This document shows, piece after piece, positions 14,195-22,394 of a stretch of DNA of 36,196 bases. The notes under the pieces are model-generated. The model ran no database searches and was not told the origin of the DNA. It was given only the letters and a program-made list of their open reading frames with translations. The DNA is taken from positions 1 to 36,196 of the forward strand of contig JAGBOW010000009.1 in assembly GCA_017633675.1 (NCBI GenBank), written 5' to 3'. Source of the DNA: a bacterium. Its GTDB lineage: Bacteria; Cyanobacteriota; Vampirovibrionia; Gastranaerophilales; Gastranaerophilaceae. Positions within the stretch are counted from its first letter, which is position 1. Each line of letters begins with the position of its first letter. The translations under genes were made by a program, and so were the position numbers.

Positions 14195-16138
14195 CTACAA
14201 TGATCCTCCGCCACCGTCACGGAAGTAGTCATAGTGTCTTATATCATCATAGTTATTTACATATTCGGCTTCAACATGCTTTTGGAATGTTGTCTGAGGC
14301 GGAGCCACCGGTTCAGCCTTTGTCGCTCTTGAAGCTAACAATGCATCAATATTCGGTGACATTGAAAGTTCAAAGTGGAAACGTCCCATTTTGCTGTATG
14401 GCTCATGATAATTTCTGATTAACGGGAAGCCCCAATATAATCTTGCTGTCAAATCAAGAGGCAGCTGAACTCTTAAGCCCATACCAAGTGATGCTGCAAA
14501 GTAACTTCCGTCCATATAATCTTCGCTTGCTGTCGGGAAAATACCTGCTGTATCTGCAAACACTGCACCTTTAACATATCTGCCAAGAAACGGAATTTTT
14601 TCACCTGTTCTGGGACTTGTAATCGTTCTGGGTAATATCGGGAACATCAATTCACCACTGATAAAGTAACCGTTTTTACCAATCATTAAACCTTCAGAAT
14701 AACCTCTTACGGTAACCAAACCACCGGTTTGCATCTGATCCAAATACGGAATTTGTTTATCACCGGGAACTATCTGATAATTACTTCTCAATTGTCCGAT
14801 AATACCATGAGAAAAATCATGCAATCTTACGACACTACCGCTGTATTTAAAATAATTATTATCCCTGTCGCTGTTAAATATAGGGAATGAATAATATGCA
14901 CTCTGATTTAAGTACCAAATACCGTATCTGGTATCTTTTCTTGCCTGTAACGCTACCTCTGCCGAAGTAATGTTATCAATTGTATCTACAAGATTATAAT
15001 CAAATCCTTTTAAATCCATCATTGTATGAGCACGTTTATAATTTAAAGCCGCATACGATTTCAATTCAAAGGTCGGTTTTCTGATTAAAGGCTGAGAATA
15101 GTACAATGAATACTGATATCCGTTACTTCTGATATCAAACAAATCAACCAGCGGACCATATTTTACATTTGAAAATGTTGACGAGAACGTAAAACCTACA
15201 CGTCCGTCTTTTTTGTTAACAGGGAAATTATAATCCGCAAACGGGCTTTGAGCACCTTTTGAGAAATATGAACCGATTGACAGCTTATCTCTGTGTCCGA
15301 ATAAACTGTCAGCATAAATCATTGCCCCGCCTCTAAGACTTCCTGTATTATAACGGCCGGCATTATCCATAATACCTACAACATGGAACGGGAAGTTTTC
15401 ATCAGCAACCAATTCAATATCGGTAGTTCCCGGTTTTGTACCGGCTCTTAAATTTGCTGTCAAATCAATACCGTCATTGTATCTGTTGAAATCAAGAATA
15501 TCTTTTTCCAATTCAACGATATCAAACAATTCTCCCTCTTTTTGAGGCATTCTGCTTGTAATATATCCGTCTTTAGTCCATTTATTTTTTTCAACGGTAA
15601 TTGAGCCTATCTTACTTTCTGTTAATGAAATATAAATATTACCGTTTGTAACGGTTTGTTCGGGTAAGAATGCCCTTGCAGTTACAAAACCTTTAGAGGC
15701 ATACATATTATTAATTCTGTCAACTACTGCCTGAATTTCATCAATTGTAACATTTCTTCCTATAATTGGCTGAATTGCACTGTTAATTTCTTCTTTTGTA
15801 AGAATTTCGGAAGGCGCTACCTCTACCGAATTGACGAACACGGCATTCTGAGCTGAATTTTCGACATTACCGCGTTGGAAATAATTTTCAGTTTTGTAGT
15901 TATCAATTACATTATTTGTGTAATTCGGATCTTTATTTCTTTCGTATTTATTGTAGTCAACTTCCCTGCGGCTGTCATCATATTTGTCTTTTATAAAATC
16001 CATATCATGAACCTGATTTCCGTATACAGTGTTTGTATAATCACTGTATAAATCAGCTTTTGCAGGAGTAACTGATGCAGCAAGCGCCAAAAGTAATACT
16101 GCGCTCAAAACATTTGTTTTCAAATTAATCTTTTTCAT
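14195..16138 (-). CDS. TpsB/ShlB-FhaC family outer-membrane pore (two-partner secretion type), orphan
   Basis: A 647-residue outer-membrane protein. Residues 1-28 are a Sec signal peptide ending TPAKA. Residues 29-95 are an Asp/Asn/Tyr-rich linker with no recognised fold. Two POTRA domains follow: FVNSVEVAPSEILTKEEINS...ITVE (about 100-175) and one from about 176 to 250. After that come the beta-barrel strands, including the family tetrad VRGY in GLVTVRGYSEGL near residue 480. The last clear strand is MGRFHFELSMSP near 593, and a tail of about 50 residues follows (AEYVNNYDDIRHYDYFRDGGGGSL), which is unusual because outer-membrane barrels normally end at an aromatic residue. TpsB pores export a large TpsA adhesin; none lies nearby. 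SD AAAGGGTG. Promoter at 16162-16190. Confidence 0.85.
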   Translation of the reverse strand: MKKINLKTNVLSAVLLLALAASVTPAKADLYSDYTNTVYGNQVHDMDFIKDKYDDSRREVDYNKYERNKDPNYTNNVIDNYKTENYFQRGNVENSAQNAVFVNSVEVAPSEILTKEEINSAIQPIIGRNVTIDEIQAVVDRINNMYASKGFVTARAFLPEQTVTNGNIYISLTESKIGSITVEKNKWTKDGYITSRMPQKEGELFDIVELEKDILDFNRYNDGIDLTANLRAGTKPGTTDIELVADENFPFHVVGIMDNAGRYNTGSLRGGAMIYADSLFGHRDKLSIGSYFSKGAQSPFADYNFPVNKKDGRVGFTFSSTFSNVKYGPLVDLFDIRSNGYQYSLYYSQPLIRKPTFELKSYAALNYKRAHTMMDLKGFDYNLVDTIDNITSAEVALQARKDTRYGIWYLNQSAYYSFPIFNSDRDNNYFKYSGSVVRLHDFSHGIIGQLRSNYQIVPGDKQIPYLDQMQTGGLVTVRGYSEGLMIGKNGYFISGELMFPILPRTITSPRTGEKIPFLGRYVKGAVFADTAGIFPTASEDYMDGSYFAASLGMGLRVQLPLDLTARLYWGFPLIRNYHEPYSKMGRFHFELSMSPNIDALLASRATKAEPVAPPQTTFQKHVEAEYVNNYDDIRHYDYFRDGGGGSL

Positions 16139-16161
16139 TTATATTCACCCTTTGTATATCT

Positions 16162-16190
16162 ATTTTAATATTTTATTTAAGTCCGGTCAA
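16162..16190 (-). promoter_or_regulatory. Promoter of the TpsB-like gene
   Basis: TTGACC (16185-16190), a 17-base spacer and TAAAAT (16162-16167) on the minus strand, 24 bases before the start codon at 16138. Confidence 0.65.
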
Positions 16191-16369
16191 GATTATTTTT
16201 GCGCACTTGGACAAAAATATAAACAATATTTTAACTTTTATTACAATATGGTAACAAAAGTTAATTTTTTAGCAAAAATTTACTTTGACCTGATATTATT
16301 ATATGTGTTATTTTATTTAATGTAAAGTAAATTTTAAAAAAATCGGTTTTTTATATGAGAGGAGAAATT

Positions 16370-16828
16370 ATGAAAAAATCAAAATTATCATTAGTAGTAT
16401 TAGCAGCATTCGTTATAGGTTTTGCATCTAACAACTTTGCTTTTTCTGACGGAGCAAATAAAATTGCCGTAGTTGATGTTCAGCAGGTTGTTTCATCATC
16501 TGCTCAGGTAAAAGCCCTGAAAAAAGAGCAGGAAACAAAAGCAAAAGAACTTCAGACATTTATAGAAAAAGCAAGAAAAGATGTAGCTTCAACAACAGAC
16601 GTTAAGAAAAAACAATCTTTGGAAGAAAAATACAACAAAGAACTTAAAACAAAACAAGAAGCCATCGGCAAAAATTATACAGAAAAATTATCGGCCATAG
16701 ACAAATCTATTTCCGGTCAAATTACAAATTATGCTAAATTACAGGGATACGATATTGTTCTTGCAAAGGGTGTAGTTTTATACGGCGGCACAGATATTAC
16801 CGAAGCAATTTCAAAAGTCGTAAAATAG
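16370..16828 (+). CDS. Skp/OmpH-family periplasmic chaperone
   Basis: 152 residues from the ATG at 16370, preceded by GAGAGGAG; the frame also opens five codons earlier. A signal peptide (about residues 1-27, ending FAFS) precedes KIAVVDVQQVVSSSAQVKALKKEQETKAKELQ, the diagnostic Skp/OmpH start. A long coiled-coil hairpin (about 45-120) and a short closing strand (YDIVLAKGVVLYGGTDITEAISKVV) follow. Skp-type trimers hold unfolded outer-membrane proteins in the periplasm. It is divergent from the TpsB pore gene, one of its plausible clients. A strong terminator follows. The name skp fits, but I leave the symbol empty because paralogs are common. Confidence 0.9.
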   Translation: MKKSKLSLVVLAAFVIGFASNNFAFSDGANKIAVVDVQQVVSSSAQVKALKKEQETKAKELQTFIEKARKDVASTTDVKKKQSLEEKYNKELKTKQEAIGKNYTEKLSAIDKSISGQITNYAKLQGYDIVLAKGVVLYGGTDITEAISKVVK

Positions 16829-16848
16829 TAATAATACTTAACAATCAG

Positions 16849-16894
16849 AATAATACGAACCTTGCAAACTATAGGGTTCGTATTATTTTTTTTC
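16849..16894 (+). terminator. Intrinsic terminator of the Skp/OmpH gene
   Basis: A 13-bp perfect stem AATAATACGAACC...GGTTCGTATTATT with a 13-base loop is followed by a T-run of nine or more. It may also end the convergent permease gene, since A-rich sequence lies on its other side. Confidence 0.92.
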
Positions 16895-16909
16895 GGATTT
16901 TAATAAAGA

Positions 16910-17935
16910 TTATTCCAAACTCTTCATATAAACTTCTTCAATCAATACAACAACTGTTGCAGCCATAGCAGGAGCAAATATTACACCGACTATTCCCATA
17001 TATTTTGCGGCAACCAAAATAAATAAAAATATCAGTATAGGATGCAAATCCAAAAATTTACCAAAAACATACGGTCTTACAAAATTATTTTCAGTTAATT
17101 GTGCAATTGCAAAAACCAATGTTATAAGTGCCAACATTCCGAATCCTGATTTGTAGCAAACAACAAGACATATAACCAGTGCAATTGCAGGACCTATAAC
17201 CGGTATAATATCAAGTATTGCCGTTATTAAGCCTAATATTAAAGCATAATCAATCCTTAATATAAATAAACCTATTGTCATTATTACCCCGACACTGGCT
17301 ATTGTTATTAATTGCGCTATTACATATCCTCCGATTTTTTCGGCAATACTGTCCATGATTTCATCAGCACGTTTTCTCATTGGTTTTGGAAACATTTTGA
17401 TTACAGCTGATCTTACAGCATCTCTGTCAACAATAAAGTAGTAAATCAATAAAATTGAAACCAATAAATATACAAAACCCGAACCTAAATTTTTACCGAT
17501 ATTGATTGATTCCTGTATTATTTTAGTCGTAACACTTGATGCGGAACTCAGCATGCCTCCGACATCAAGCTGTTCAAAAGCAAACCCTGACACAAACGGT
17601 AATCCTACAATATATTCTTTTACAGTATCCGCATATTGCGGAAATGATATTGCCAATTCCCTTATTTCATAACCTCCGATGATAATTATAGGAACAAAAA
17701 ATATACAAACAATTAATATAGAACCTATAAGAGTAATTGCTCCCGCAGTACTTCTTTTAAACTTTGTTGACAATTTTTGAACAACAGGCTCCATAGAACA
17801 TGCAATTACATATGATGCGAAAAACATAATAGCAATATCTTTAATTCTTGATACAAATATTATGAACAACACTAAAATAACAAAAAATATTATGTTTTTA
17901 GAGGTTAAATATTTACTAAAATTACTTTCAAACAT
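16910..17935 (-). CDS. AI-2E transporter family permease (PerM/UPF0118)
   Basis: A 341-residue polytopic membrane protein with about seven or eight hydrophobic segments. It has the family order: an N-terminal pair of helices with SYVIACSMEPVVQKL, a soluble central loop (RELAISFPQYADTVKEYI), a YYFIVDRDAVR segment near residue 165, GLITAILDIIPVIGPAIA (about 225-242) and the C-terminal LDLHPILIFLFILVAAKYMGIVGVIFAPAMAA. The family includes the autoinducer-2 exporter TqsA and Na+/H+-type permeases, so the substrate cannot be assigned. The SD AAAGGAG lies before the ATG. It is read as its own unit after the hydrogenase terminator. Confidence 0.85.
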   Translation of the reverse strand: MFESNFSKYLTSKNIIFFVILVLFIIFVSRIKDIAIMFFASYVIACSMEPVVQKLSTKFKRSTAGAITLIGSILIVCIFFVPIIIIGGYEIRELAISFPQYADTVKEYIVGLPFVSGFAFEQLDVGGMLSSASSVTTKIIQESINIGKNLGSGFVYLLVSILLIYYFIVDRDAVRSAVIKMFPKPMRKRADEIMDSIAEKIGGYVIAQLITIASVGVIMTIGLFILRIDYALILGLITAILDIIPVIGPAIALVICLVVCYKSGFGMLALITLVFAIAQLTENNFVRPYVFGKFLDLHPILIFLFILVAAKYMGIVGVIFAPAMAATVVVLIEEVYMKSLE

Positions 17936-17990
17936 ATTAACTCCTTTTTTGTAATTATAATAAAAAAACAGAAATTAATATATACCAAAC

Positions 17991-18009
17991 AGGCGGTTTT
18001 AAACCGCCT
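17991..18009 (-). terminator. Terminator of the hydrogenase operon
   Basis: A perfect 9-bp stem AGGCGGTTT-(T/A)-AAACCGCCT lies eight bases past the hydA stop codon and is followed on the minus strand by GTTTGGT. The stem is GC-rich but the T-run is modest, so a bidirectional or stabilising role is possible. Confidence 0.65.
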
Positions 18010-18017
18010 TTTACTTG

Positions 18018-19784
18018 TTATTTGATATCTCTGTAAGAACCTGCTAATTTATCTTTGTATACTGTGTGCAGAATTTCATGAGCCTTATGGGAATTAGGAT
18101 GTTCCAAATAATCCTGATAAAGCTTTTGAATTGAAGGATTCATATGAGATTTTCTTTGCGGAAGTTCTCTGTCCTCTTTGTATAATCCTTCTGCACGTAT
18201 TGCTTTAATTTTTGAATTATCGCAACTTCTTGGTTGTCCTCCCCCGTTGATACAGCCTCCGGGACATGCCATAACTTCAAGCATATGGAATTTCGCTGTT
18301 CCGTTTTTAATTTCTTGGAGGGATTTTTCAGCTTCTTTCAAAGTAGAAACAACTCTTACAACAACTTTCGTTCCCTTAATATCAAGTTCAACGTCTTTGC
18401 ATCTGTTTGATGTACCTCTCATTTGTTTAATATCAACATCTTGAAGAACTTCACCCGTCGCAAATTCATACGCAGTTCTGACAGCAGCCTCTGCGACACC
18501 GCCTGATGCTCCGAAGATTGTTCCTGCACCTGAGTATTCACCAAACGGATTGTCATATTCTTCAGGTTCAATATTTTTGAAATCAACACCTGCTTCTTTA
18601 ATCATTCTGCCGAGTTCCTGAGTTGTAAGCACGTAATCCGTATCAGGTTTGCCGTTTCTGGCCAAATCATCACGTTTACATTCATATTTCTTAGCCGTAC
18701 AAGGCATGATTGCAACTACTACCAAATTTTCTCTTTCGATTTCGAGTTTTTTCGGCAATAAATCAACCAAAACAGGTGATAACATACTCATCGGAGATTT
18801 ACAGCTTGATAAATGTTTAAGCATTTCAGGATGAGATGTTTCGATATATTTAATCCAAGCAGGACAACAAGAAGTAAATAACGGAAGATTTTCGCCGCTC
18901 TTTAGTCTGCCCAAAAATTCGGTTGCTTCTTCCATAATTGTTAAGTCTGCCGAGAAGTTTGTATCAAATATTAAATCAAATCCGATTTTTCTTAATGCCG
19001 CATACATCTTGTGAATAGAGTTTTCACCCGGCTCTAAACCGAACATTTCACCGATTGCAACACGTGTTGCGGGAGCCATTTGAACTACAACTTTCTTATT
19101 CGGATTATTAATTTCCTTCCATACGTTTTCAATATCAGATTTGATAGTCAAAGCACCTGTCGGACAAACTGCCGCACATTGACCGCAATTTACACAGTCA
19201 ACCTGACCGAGAGGTCTGCCGTTCATAGGTTGGACAACGGTTTTTGAACCTCTGTTTGCAAATCCTAATACGGAATGTCCCTGAAATTCGGTACAAGCTC
19301 TGACACAAGCTCCGCACAGAATACATTTATTAGGATCTCTGACTAATGACGGGCTTGAGTTATCAACAGGGAGAAATTCTTTTTCATCTTTGTCTGCGTA
19401 TCTGATTTCTCTTATACCGTATTCTTCGGAATATTTTTGTAATTCACAGTTGCCTGATCTTTCACAAGTTAAGCATTTTCTGTCGTGGTTTGCAAGAAGA
19501 AGTTCCAGAACCGTTTTTCTTATTCTTCTAACTCTTGCAGTATTTAAAGATACTTTAATACCTGCTTCGGGAGGCATTGTACAAGATGAGTTAATCATAG
19601 TTCTGCCATTTGGGTATTGAACTTCGACAACACACATTCTGCAAGCTCCGAATGAAGTCAAATCAGGTCGGTAACAGAATGTCGGAACATTCATACCTGC
19701 TTTTCTGATTACTTCAAGAAGGTTTGCCTCATCAGTAAATTCTACTTCTTTACCTTCTATAAATAGTGTTTTCTTATCTGTCAT
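18018..19784 (-). CDS. hydA: [FeFe]-hydrogenase catalytic subunit
   Basis: 588 residues, a modular M3-type enzyme. An N-terminal [2Fe-2S] domain has C37, C48, C51 and C68. It is followed by a His-Cys [4Fe-4S] site (H100, C104, C107, C113) and two ferredoxin clusters (C154/C157/C160/C164 and C197/C200/C203/C207). The H-cluster domain has all three signatures: TSCCPAW (304-310), MPCTAKKYE (360-368) and EVMACPGGCINGGGQP (503-518). The C-terminal small-subunit-like domain ends ELPQRKSHMNPSIQKLYQDYL...HEILHTVYKDK. With the NuoE/NuoF-like partners upstream it forms a cytosolic NAD(H)-linked, probably electron-bifurcating HydABC complex making H2 from NADH and reduced ferredoxin. The SD AAGGA precedes the ATG. 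Repeat R5 separates it from the upstream operon genes. The maturases HydEFG are not here. Confidence 0.96.
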   Translation of the reverse strand: MTDKKTLFIEGKEVEFTDEANLLEVIRKAGMNVPTFCYRPDLTSFGACRMCVVEVQYPNGRTMINSSCTMPPEAGIKVSLNTARVRRIRKTVLELLLANHDRKCLTCERSGNCELQKYSEEYGIREIRYADKDEKEFLPVDNSSPSLVRDPNKCILCGACVRACTEFQGHSVLGFANRGSKTVVQPMNGRPLGQVDCVNCGQCAAVCPTGALTIKSDIENVWKEINNPNKKVVVQMAPATRVAIGEMFGLEPGENSIHKMYAALRKIGFDLIFDTNFSADLTIMEEATEFLGRLKSGENLPLFTSCCPAWIKYIETSHPEMLKHLSSCKSPMSMLSPVLVDLLPKKLEIERENLVVVAIMPCTAKKYECKRDDLARNGKPDTDYVLTTQELGRMIKEAGVDFKNIEPEEYDNPFGEYSGAGTIFGASGGVAEAAVRTAYEFATGEVLQDVDIKQMRGTSNRCKDVELDIKGTKVVVRVVSTLKEAEKSLQEIKNGTAKFHMLEVMACPGGCINGGGQPRSCDNSKIKAIRAEGLYKEDRELPQRKSHMNPSIQKLYQDYLEHPNSHKAHEILHTVYKDKLAGSYRDIK

Positions 19785-19811
19785 AATTTTTTCCTTTTTA
19801 ATTTATTACAT

Positions 19812-19922
19812 GTGAGTAGTGAGTTGTGAGTAGTGAAAAGTCCTTATCAAAAGCAGTCTTAGCAGTATTAGAACAAAAGCTTTTTGTAAAGAACCACTCA
19901 CCACTCACTGTTCACAACTCAC
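19812..19922. repeat. Heptad inverted-repeat element, copy R5, inside the hydrogenase operon
   Basis: The left arm has four heptads (19812-19839) ending in GTCCTTAT. The core is about 38 bases. The right arm is GTAAAGAAC plus four NNYTCAC heptads to 19922. The outermost heptad contains the TGA stop of the NuoF-like gene. It lies between that gene and hydA on the same strand, where the transcript would fold into a long imperfect hairpin. Confidence 0.85.
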
Positions 19923-21775
19923 TCTAGTACAATCGCCTTAAACGGACAGTTTTTCAAACAAGCTTCACACTTGATACATTTTGATTGATCAATCTTGTGA
20001 GGATTTTTAACTGTTCCTTCAATTGCGCCTACAGGACAAGTTCTTGCACATTTTGTACAACCCTTACACAGTTCAGGCTGAATAACAACCTTTTTCATTG
20101 CCGTACAAACACCTGCAGGGCATTTTTTGTCTACAATATGTGCAATATACTCATCTCTGAAATATTTCAAAGTTGAAAGTACAGGGTTTGGAGCAGTTTT
20201 TCCCAAACCGCACAAAGAACCGTCCTTAACAGTATTTGCAAGTTCTTCCAACAAATCCAAATCAGAAAGTTCACCTTTGCCTGCAACAATCTTTTCCAAG
20301 ATTTTCAGCATATTCTTAGTACCTTCACGGCAAGGAACACACTTTCCGCAAGATTCGTTTTTGGTGAAGTTCATGAAAAATCTGGCAACTTCAACCATAC
20401 ACGTATCTTCAGCCATTACAACAAGTCCGCCCGAGCCGACCATAGCACCGGCTTTAATCAAACTGTCATAATCCATTGAAATATCAAGATGTTCTTCGGT
20501 TAAACAACCGCCTGAAGGACCTCCGATTTGTACGGCTTTGAATTTTTTACCGTTTCTGATACCTCCGCCGATATCAAAAATGATTTGTCTTAAAGTCGTT
20601 CCCATAGGAACTTCGATTAAGCCCGTATTATTAACTTCACCTGTTAAAGCGAATGTTTTTGTACCTTTAGAAGTTTCGCAACCCATCGATGCAAACCATT
20701 CAGCGCCGTTCAAGATAATCAACGGAACATTTGCTAAAGTTTCAACATTATTAATTAATGTCGGTCTGCCAAACAAACCTTTGTTTGCAGGAAATGGCGG
20801 TTTCGGACGAGGCATACCTCTTTCACCTTCGATTGATGCTATTAATGCTGTTTCTTCACCGCAAACAAATGCTCCTGCACCTTCTTTAATATGAATAGTG
20901 AATGAAAAATCACTTCCCATAATATTTTTGCCTAATAAATTCTTTTCTTCGGCATCTTTAATAGCTTTTCTCAAACGTTTGATAGCAAGCGGATATTCCG
21001 CACGAACATAAATATATGCTTCATCTGCACCGATTGCAAAACCCGCAATTGCCATACCCTCTAACAGTTTATGCGGATCGCCTTCCATTACGGATCTGTC
21101 CATAAATGCACCCGGATCGCCTTCATCACCGTTACAAACAACGTAAGATTTTCCGCCTTTGTTTGCCGCTGTGAATTTCCATTTCATACCGGTCGGGAAG
21201 CCTCCGCCTCCTCTGCCTCTTAAACCTGATTTGATTATCGTATCAATAACTCCGTCAGGATTGTTTTCTGTTATAACTTTTGCTAATGCTTCATAACCCC
21301 TTACGGAAATAGCTTCTTCAACAGATTCTGCGTTAATTTTTCCGCAATTTTTTAATGCCGTACGTGTTTGTTTTGCATAAAAATTAATATCATCATTTTT
21401 ATGAACTTTTTCGCCTGTTTTCGGATCCGTATACAAAAGTCTTTCAACAGGTTTGTTATTTTTTACATGGCTTTCAAAGATTTCTTCAACATCTTCAACG
21501 TGAACCTTTACATATGTAACGTGTTTATCAGGAATAATAACCAAAACACCCTGCTCACAAAAACCGTGGCATCCTGTCGGAACAATTGTTACTTTATCAT
21601 AATCCGTCAGTGTTGAAACATTTGCGCCAAGTTCTCTGAATTTTTCAATAACTTTCAAAGAACCGTTTGCAACACAACCTGTTCCGGCACATACAAGAAC
21701 TCTCAGGCCCTGTTCTTTAATATGTTCCTGAGCTTTTTTCTGTTCATCAAGAATATTTATATTTAAGTTTGCCAT
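19919..21775 (-). CDS. hydB: NuoF-like subunit of NAD(H)-linked [FeFe]-hydrogenase (HydB)
   Basis: A 618-residue flavoprotein. Residues 25-105 form a thioredoxin-like [2Fe-2S] domain with C29, C34, C69 and C73. The NuoF core follows: SGLRGRGGGGFPTGMKW (183-199, NADH/FMN binding), GDEGDPGAFMDR, GAGAYVCGEETALI-like text with phenylalanine (GAGAFVCGEETALI), QIGGPSGG and the ESCGKCVPCREGT cluster motif. A C-terminal bis-[4Fe-4S] ferredoxin (CKGCTKCARTCP, CIKCEACLKNCP) follows. It oxidises NADH at FMN and passes electrons to the hydrogenase; bifurcation with ferredoxin is inferred from the family. The ATG overlaps the stop of the upstream gene (TAATG), a sign of coupling. Its own stop lies inside the R5 heptads. 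Confidence 0.95.
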   Translation of the reverse strand: MANLNINILDEQKKAQEHIKEQGLRVLVCAGTGCVANGSLKVIEKFRELGANVSTLTDYDKVTIVPTGCHGFCEQGVLVIIPDKHVTYVKVHVEDVEEIFESHVKNNKPVERLLYTDPKTGEKVHKNDDINFYAKQTRTALKNCGKINAESVEEAISVRGYEALAKVITENNPDGVIDTIIKSGLRGRGGGGFPTGMKWKFTAANKGGKSYVVCNGDEGDPGAFMDRSVMEGDPHKLLEGMAIAGFAIGADEAYIYVRAEYPLAIKRLRKAIKDAEEKNLLGKNIMGSDFSFTIHIKEGAGAFVCGEETALIASIEGERGMPRPKPPFPANKGLFGRPTLINNVETLANVPLIILNGAEWFASMGCETSKGTKTFALTGEVNNTGLIEVPMGTTLRQIIFDIGGGIRNGKKFKAVQIGGPSGGCLTEEHLDISMDYDSLIKAGAMVGSGGLVVMAEDTCMVEVARFFMNFTKNESCGKCVPCREGTKNMLKILEKIVAGKGELSDLDLLEELANTVKDGSLCGLGKTAPNPVLSTLKYFRDEYIAHIVDKKCPAGVCTAMKKVVIQPELCKGCTKCARTCPVGAIEGTVKNPHKIDQSKCIKCEACLKNCPFKAIVLE

Positions 21776-22275
21776 TAGTTCAGTCCCTCCTCTTTCATAA
21801 GCGTATCAATTATTATACTTACCGCATCAGAGGTCATTTGAGGATAAACTTTTTCATTTACCATCATAACAGGTGCCAAACCGCATGCTCCCAAACAACT
21901 GACAGTTTCTAAAGAAAACAAACCATTATCACTTGTCATTTGTCCGTCTTGCAGTTTTAATTTGTTTCTTATTGCATTAAGTACCGGCATTGAACCTCTG
22001 ACATGGCAAGCCGTACCGTCACAACATTTGATTTCGTATTTGCCTTTGGCTTCTAATGAAAACTGTGCATAAAAAGTTGCCACCCCGAATACTGTTGCAG
22101 GTGACAAACCTTCAATTTTTGTTCCGATATAAATCATTGCATCTTCAGGCAGGTATCGGTAAACTTCCTGAACTTTTTGTAAAATCGCAATCAAATTAGA
22201 TTTTTTGTAATCGAAAGATTTTAAAATTTCATCTAACTTAGATGTGTCAATTTTATGAGGGTTTTCTACACTCAT
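21775..22275 (-). CDS. hydC: NuoE-like [2Fe-2S] subunit of NAD(H)-linked [FeFe]-hydrogenase (HydC)
   Basis: 166 residues in the NuoE thioredoxin-like fold. The N-terminal helical bundle carries SNLIAILQKVQEVYRYLPEDAM. The cluster ligands are C85-x4-C90 (CDGTACHVRG) and C127-x3-C131 (CLGACGLAPVMMVN). It is the first gene of the operon and shares a one-base stop/start overlap with the NuoF-like gene. SD AGGAG. A promoter is seen at 22330-22358. It transfers electrons between HydB and HydA in the complex. Confidence 0.95.
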   Translation of the reverse strand: MSVENPHKIDTSKLDEILKSFDYKKSNLIAILQKVQEVYRYLPEDAMIYIGTKIEGLSPATVFGVATFYAQFSLEAKGKYEIKCCDGTACHVRGSMPVLNAIRNKLKLQDGQMTSDNGLFSLETVSCLGACGLAPVMMVNEKVYPQMTSDAVSIIIDTLMKEEGLN

Positions 22276-22329
22276 CTCGAACTCCTATTTTACCTTCTTA
22301 ATCCTCGATTGGTAAACAATCACGACAAC

Positions 22330-22358
22330 ATTATTACATGGGCATAATGCAAAATCAA
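22330..22358 (-). promoter_or_regulatory. Promoter of the hydrogenase operon
   Basis: TTGATT (22353-22358), a 17-base spacer and AATAAT (22330-22335) on the minus strand, about 55 bases before the hydC ATG. Both boxes are off consensus by one or two positions. No Rex-type operator is recognisable between box and gene. Confidence 0.5.
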
Positions 22359-22394
22359 GAGTAAAAGAAGAATTAATTCAAAACCTGAAACTTC

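Noticed and set aside
18018-22275. Respiratory complex I fragment
   Set aside because: The NuoE/NuoF-like proteins are linked to an [FeFe]-hydrogenase with all three H-cluster motifs, and no membrane Nuo subunit is present.
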